From the NCBI RefSeq assembly GCF_028823665.1, contig NZ_JAPEHV010000008.1:1-64000 (forward strand): 64,000 nt of DNA, given 5' to 3'. The translations under genes were made by a program, and so were the position numbers. How positions within the stretch are numbered: position 1 is the first letter of the stretch; every line of letters starts with the position of its first letter. Origin of the DNA: Microbacterium sp. C7(2022) (GTDB lineage: Bacteria; Actinomycetota; Actinomycetes; Actinomycetales; Microbacteriaceae). Below are positions 60,906 to 64,000 of the stretch, piece by piece. Under the pieces are notes generated by a model, which saw nothing but the letters and a program-made list of their open reading frames with translations, was not told the origin of the DNA and made no database searches.

Positions 60906-61601
60906 TCAGAACAGACGCGGTGCCCCCGACTCGGTGCCCTTCATGCCGTCGTAGTCGAGGGTTACGCAGCGGATGCCGCGGTCGGTGGCCAGAACCTTGG
61001 CTTGTGGTTTGATCTCCTGCGCGGCGAAGACTCCGGTTACCGGCGCGAGGTGAGGATCGCGGCCGAGCAGTTCGAGGTAGCGCGTGAGCTGCTCGACGCC
61101 GTCGATGTCGCCGCGGCGCTTGACCTCGACGGCGATCGTGCCGCCGTTCGGGTCGCGCAGCAGCAGATCGACCGGTCCGATCGCGGTGGGGAATTCGCGC
61201 CGCACGAGGGTCAGTCCATCGCCGATCACATCGACCTGTTCGGCGAGGAGGCGCTGCAAGTCGGCCTCGACGCCGTCTTTCTGCAGGCCCGGATCGATGC
61301 CGAGCTCGTGAGTGGAGTCGTGCAGAACCTCGTAGATGCGCACGAGCAGGGCGTCGCCGGTCTTCGCGTGCGTCACGCGCCAGTGCTCGATCACTCCCGC
61401 CGACGCGGACTCGTCGTCGGGCTGCTCGACGTCGAGGCGGCAGGGCGGGCTCATCCAGTTGAGCGGCTTGTACGAGCCGCCGTCGGAGTGGACCAGCAGG
61501 CTGCCGTCGCCCTTGTGCACGAGCAGACGGGTGGCAAGCGGAAGGTGTGCCGTCAGGCGACCGGTGTAGTCGACCGAACAGCGGGCAATGACAAGACGCA
61601 C
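60906..61601 (-). CDS. nucS: Mismatch-specific endonuclease NucS/EndoMS
   Basis: 231 residues. N-terminal DNA-binding half ([30 protein letters not shown]) and C-terminal RecB-like nuclease ([29 protein letters not shown]). The C-terminal PRLF resembles a sliding-clamp-binding tail. It performs mutSL-independent mismatch repair in actinobacteria. Confidence 0.94.
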   Translation of the reverse strand: MRLVIARCSVDYTGRLTAHLPLATRLLVHKGDGSLLVHSDGGSYKPLNWMSPPCRLDVEQPDDESASAGVIEHWRVTHAKTGDALLVRIYEVLHDSTHELGIDPGLQKDGVEADLQRLLAEQVDVIGDGLTLVRREFPTAIGPVDLLLRDPNGGTIAVEVKRRGDIDGVEQLTRYLELLGRDPHLAPVTGVFAAQEIKPQAKVLATDRGIRCVTLDYDGMKGTESGAPRLF

Positions 61602-61635
61602 CCGAAGAGCCTAGCCGTCGGCGTGCGCCGGGATG

Positions 61636-62868
61636 TCAGTGCGTGTGCCCGACGCCGACCTTGGATCCCGCGATCGGCTTGGCCGCTCCCGATGAGAATC
61701 CGGACAGGGCGATGAGGCCCACGATGATCCACAGTGTCGGCAGGATGCCGATCTCGTGGCTGATCCAACCCAGCACCGGCGGCCCGCACAGGAACGCCAA
61801 GTACCCGATCGTGGCGGCGGCCGACACCGACGCCGCGGCCTTCGTCGGGTCATCGGCTGCGGCGGACATGCCCAGCGGGAATCCGAGGGAGGCGCCGGCG
61901 CCCCACAGGGCGACACCGACGAGCGCGAGCGGCGTGGACGGCGCGAGGATGAACAGGATCAAGCCCGAGGCGGCGGCAACAGCGAGGATCCGGAGCGTCC
62001 ACACGCGGCCGATGCGGTCGACGAGCGGACCGCCGACGATACGGAACACCGTCATCGCGACGGAGAAGATGGTGAGCGCGATGGCGCCCATTGCCTCGGT
62101 CTCGCCGTGGCCGTCGACCATCGCGATCGTCAGCCAGTCGTTCGCGCTGCCCTCGGCAAATGCCATGCCGAGCATGATCGCGCCGATGGCGTAGGTGCGC
62201 GGATCACGCCACACGGTGAGCGCCTCGGCGAATCTCTCACGACGCGAGGTGGTGGTCGCGGGCGCGTCGTTCACCGCTTCGCGCACCGGTACCGATCGCA
62301 GCGCGATGAGCCCGGCCGCCAGCACGAGAAGCCCCACCGCCCACAGATGCCACGCAACGCCCACGCGAGCCGCGGCCATCACGATGCCGATCCCGGCGCC
62401 GGCGACCGTGCCGAGGCTGAAGAACGCGTGGAACAGGGGCATCAGTGTGCGCTCGAACGCCTGCTCCACGGCGGCGGCTTCGACGTTCATCATGACGTCG
62501 GTGGCGCTCATGCCGATGCCCATGAGGCCCAGCCCGACCGCCGCGACCGCGTAGGAGCCGAGGAACTGCACACCGATCCCGACAACGATCACGCCGAGCG
62601 AGAAGGCGATGATCGTCATGAACATGCCGCGCCGTGCGCCCCACCGGACCACGATGATGTTCGCGAGCGAGAGGCCCACGATCGATGCGGCGCCGGCGAC
62701 GAACAGCAGCACGCCGATCTGCAGATCGTTGATGCCCAGATCGACCTTGACCGCCGGAAGCCGCGACGCCCAGGACGCGAAACCGAGACCGGTCGCGAAG
62801 AAGATCGTGAAGATGGCGGCGCGCCAGCGGACGAGCTGCGCGCGGGAGAGATCGTGTTCCACCGCCAC
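61636..62868 (-). CDS. MFS transporter
   Basis: 410 residues, 12 helices; loop 2-3 segment IVVRWGARRGMFMT and ATGLGFASWASRLPAVKVDL at the start resemble the YbjJ/fucose-permease-like group. Ends with a His-rich tail. Substrate unknown. Divergent from the LacI-type gene across 47 bp, which may regulate it. Confidence 0.85.
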   Translation of the reverse strand: MAVEHDLSRAQLVRWRAAIFTIFFATGLGFASWASRLPAVKVDLGINDLQIGVLLFVAGAASIVGLSLANIIVVRWGARRGMFMTIIAFSLGVIVVGIGVQFLGSYAVAAVGLGLMGIGMSATDVMMNVEAAAVEQAFERTLMPLFHAFFSLGTVAGAGIGIVMAAARVGVAWHLWAVGLLVLAAGLIALRSVPVREAVNDAPATTTSRRERFAEALTVWRDPRTYAIGAIMLGMAFAEGSANDWLTIAMVDGHGETEAMGAIALTIFSVAMTVFRIVGGPLVDRIGRVWTLRILAVAAASGLILFILAPSTPLALVGVALWGAGASLGFPLGMSAAADDPTKAAASVSAAATIGYLAFLCGPPVLGWISHEIGILPTLWIIVGLIALSGFSSGAAKPIAGSKVGVGHTH

Positions 62869-62915
62869 AGCCTACCGAATCGATTCGATGCCTGGCGGGG
62901 TAGGATCGACACCCT

Positions 62916-64000
62916 ATGAGCGTGCGCCGAGCAACCATCGCCGATGTCGCCCGTGAGGCAGGGGTCTCGCCGTCGACGGCATCGGTGGTCTTCAGCGGAA
63001 AGGCCGCGGTGTCGGATGCCACGCGCCAGCGCGTGCTCGACGCTGCGACAAGCCTCGGGTACACCGGTCCTGATCCCCGTGCCGCGTCGCTGCGGCGCGG
63101 GCGCTCGGGGATCGTGGGCGTGGTGTTCGAGGAGCACCTCGGCACGGCCTTTCTCGACCCCGTGAAGACCCTCATGATGGACGGCCTCGCCGACGGCGTC
63201 GCGCCGATCGACGCGGGTCTCCTTCTCCTCAAGGAAGACCCGCTCGCCGATCCGTCGCAGGCAGGCGGCGCTACCCTCACGACGGCGCCGATCGACGCGG
63301 CGGTGCTGATCGGCTGCAGCGGCAGGCTCGCAGAATCGCTCGAGACTCTGGGTGCGCGCGGCATTCCCGTGGTGGTGATCGAAGGGGATGCAGGCCCCGG
63401 CATCCCTCGCGTGCATTTGGACAACCGCGAGGCACAGCGCCACGCGGCCAGCCATGTGCGCTCGCTCGGGCACGAGCAGGTGGCAATCGTGGCACTCCCG
63501 GCACGCGCGGGCTGGAGTGCCGGGTGGCTGGATGCTGAGGCCGACATCGATATCGACGTCACGCGCGAGCGCCTCGCGGGGGCGCATGAGGTGTATCCGG
63601 ACGCACCGGTGTACTCGGCCGCCGGCAGCTTCATCGACGAGGGGCTGGCGGCCGGCCGCGTGATCTTCGCCGACCCGGCGAATCGCCCGACCGCAGTCAT
63701 CGCGCAGAGCGACCTGCTCGCCGCCGGCGTCATCCGTGCGGCTGAGGAGGCGGGCCTCGATGTTCCCGGTGACGTGAGCGTCACGGGGTTCGACGGCATC
63801 ACCGTCGATGGCCTCGAGGGCTACACCCTCACGACACTCGTGCAACCGGCCACCGAGAAGGGTCGCGCGGCCGGTCGAGCCGTTGCCGCGATGATCGAGG
63901 GGCAGGATGCCGCGACCGTGCACTTCACGTGCGAATTCCGCGAGGGGAATACGACCGGCCCCGCGCCATCGACACCCGTGCGACCGGTAGACTCACCCCC
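62916..64000 (+). CDS. LacI-family transcriptional regulator (runs off the window)
   Basis: At least 361 codons open to the window edge. N-terminal HTH RRATIADVAREAGVSPSTAS with hinge TLGYTGPDP-like ATSLGYTGPDPRAASLRRGR, then a periplasmic-binding-protein-like effector domain (AVIAQSDLLAAGVIRAAEEA, VTGFDGITVDGLEGYTLTTL). Nearly complete by family length. Likely regulates the divergent MFS gene or its own operon to the right. Confidence 0.9.
   Translation, partial: MSVRRATIADVAREAGVSPSTASVVFSGKAAVSDATRQRVLDAATSLGYTGPDPRAASLRRGRSGIVGVVFEEHLGTAFLDPVKTLMMDGLADGVAPIDAGLLLLKEDPLADPSQAGGATLTTAPIDAAVLIGCSGRLAESLETLGARGIPVVVIEGDAGPGIPRVHLDNREAQRHAASHVRSLGHEQVAIVALPARAGWSAGWLDAEADIDIDVTRERLAGAHEVYPDAPVYSAAGSFIDEGLAAGRVIFADPANRPTAVIAQSDLLAAGVIRAAEEAGLDVPGDVSVTGFDGITVDGLEGYTLTTLVQPATEKGRAAGRAVAAMIEGQDAATVHFTCEFREGNTTGPAPSTPVRPVDSP

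Overview
The window looks like part of a high-GC actinobacterial chromosome close to the replication origin, most likely Microbacteriaceae (Microbacterium-like). The evidence is the block after about 41.4 kb: cyclophilin, rhomboid, CrgA, class E sortase, PabA, PknB, PknA, PbpA, RodA, PP2C phosphatase and two FHA proteins, followed by tRNA-Leu. This is the conserved order found near oriC in this family. NucS and actinobacterial-type PASTA kinases agree with this. The genus is an inference from gene order and protein style, not from a marker gene.

Bases 1 to about 41.43 kb are a genomic island. It ends on the 3' half of a tRNA-Ala(TGC) gene (41387-41434), which looks like an attachment-site remnant; the left end lies outside the window. 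Region by region: (i) 1-5.4 kb: a YbjN-like hypothetical, a serine recombinase, a broken TauE/SafE gene, and a metal module (P1B-ATPase with a CSC signature, a CxxC metallochaperone, an ArsR sensor and two palindromic operators). (ii) 5.4-10 kb: a Tn402-like transposition module (resolvase, TniA, TniB) followed by an intact IS3-family element. (iii) 10-15 kb: dihydrofolate reductase and a GrpB-family gene bounded by unusual GTCTCG-type palindromic sites, then an ABC-F plus MFS antibiotic-resistance pair behind a hexapeptide leader. (iv) 15-20.3 kb: an SOS-controlled umuD with a truncated umuC, then a mercury operon (merR, merA, merB, a CC membrane protein, a thioredoxin-like lipoprotein, CcdA). 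(v) 20.5-23.4 kb: a regulator plus an 862-residue recombinase with about ten zinc ribbons. (vi) 23.5-28 kb: a Gram-negative-type class 1 integron (IS6100, truncated intI1, aadB, aadA5-type, qacEdelta1, sul1). (vii) 28-36.6 kb: two related IS481-type transposons, each carrying a chloramphenicol exporter co-transcribed with its transposase, bracketing a single-chain PheRS-like gene with an attenuator-like leader and a tet(33)/tet(Z)-type tetA-tetR pair. (viii) 36.6-41.4 kb: a beta-helix membrane protein on a clean insert, small unknown genes and an ISL3 remnant.

Together the island predicts resistance to trimethoprim, sulfonamide, aminoglycosides (streptomycin/spectinomycin; gentamicin/kanamycin/tobramycin), chloramphenicol (twice), tetracycline, probably macrolide/lincosamide-type drugs, inorganic and organic mercury, and divalent metals.

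The most unusual signals are these: a repeated set of recombination-like sites at module boundaries (AAACGATCGTTT motifs and GTCTCG 10-6-10 palindromes); the PheRS-like gene whose promoter abuts a transposon end; transposase genes whose stop codon is supplied by the CTAG target; and the zinc-ribbon recombinase. The core region from 41.47 kb on is ordinary and ends in a LacI-type regulator cut by the window edge.
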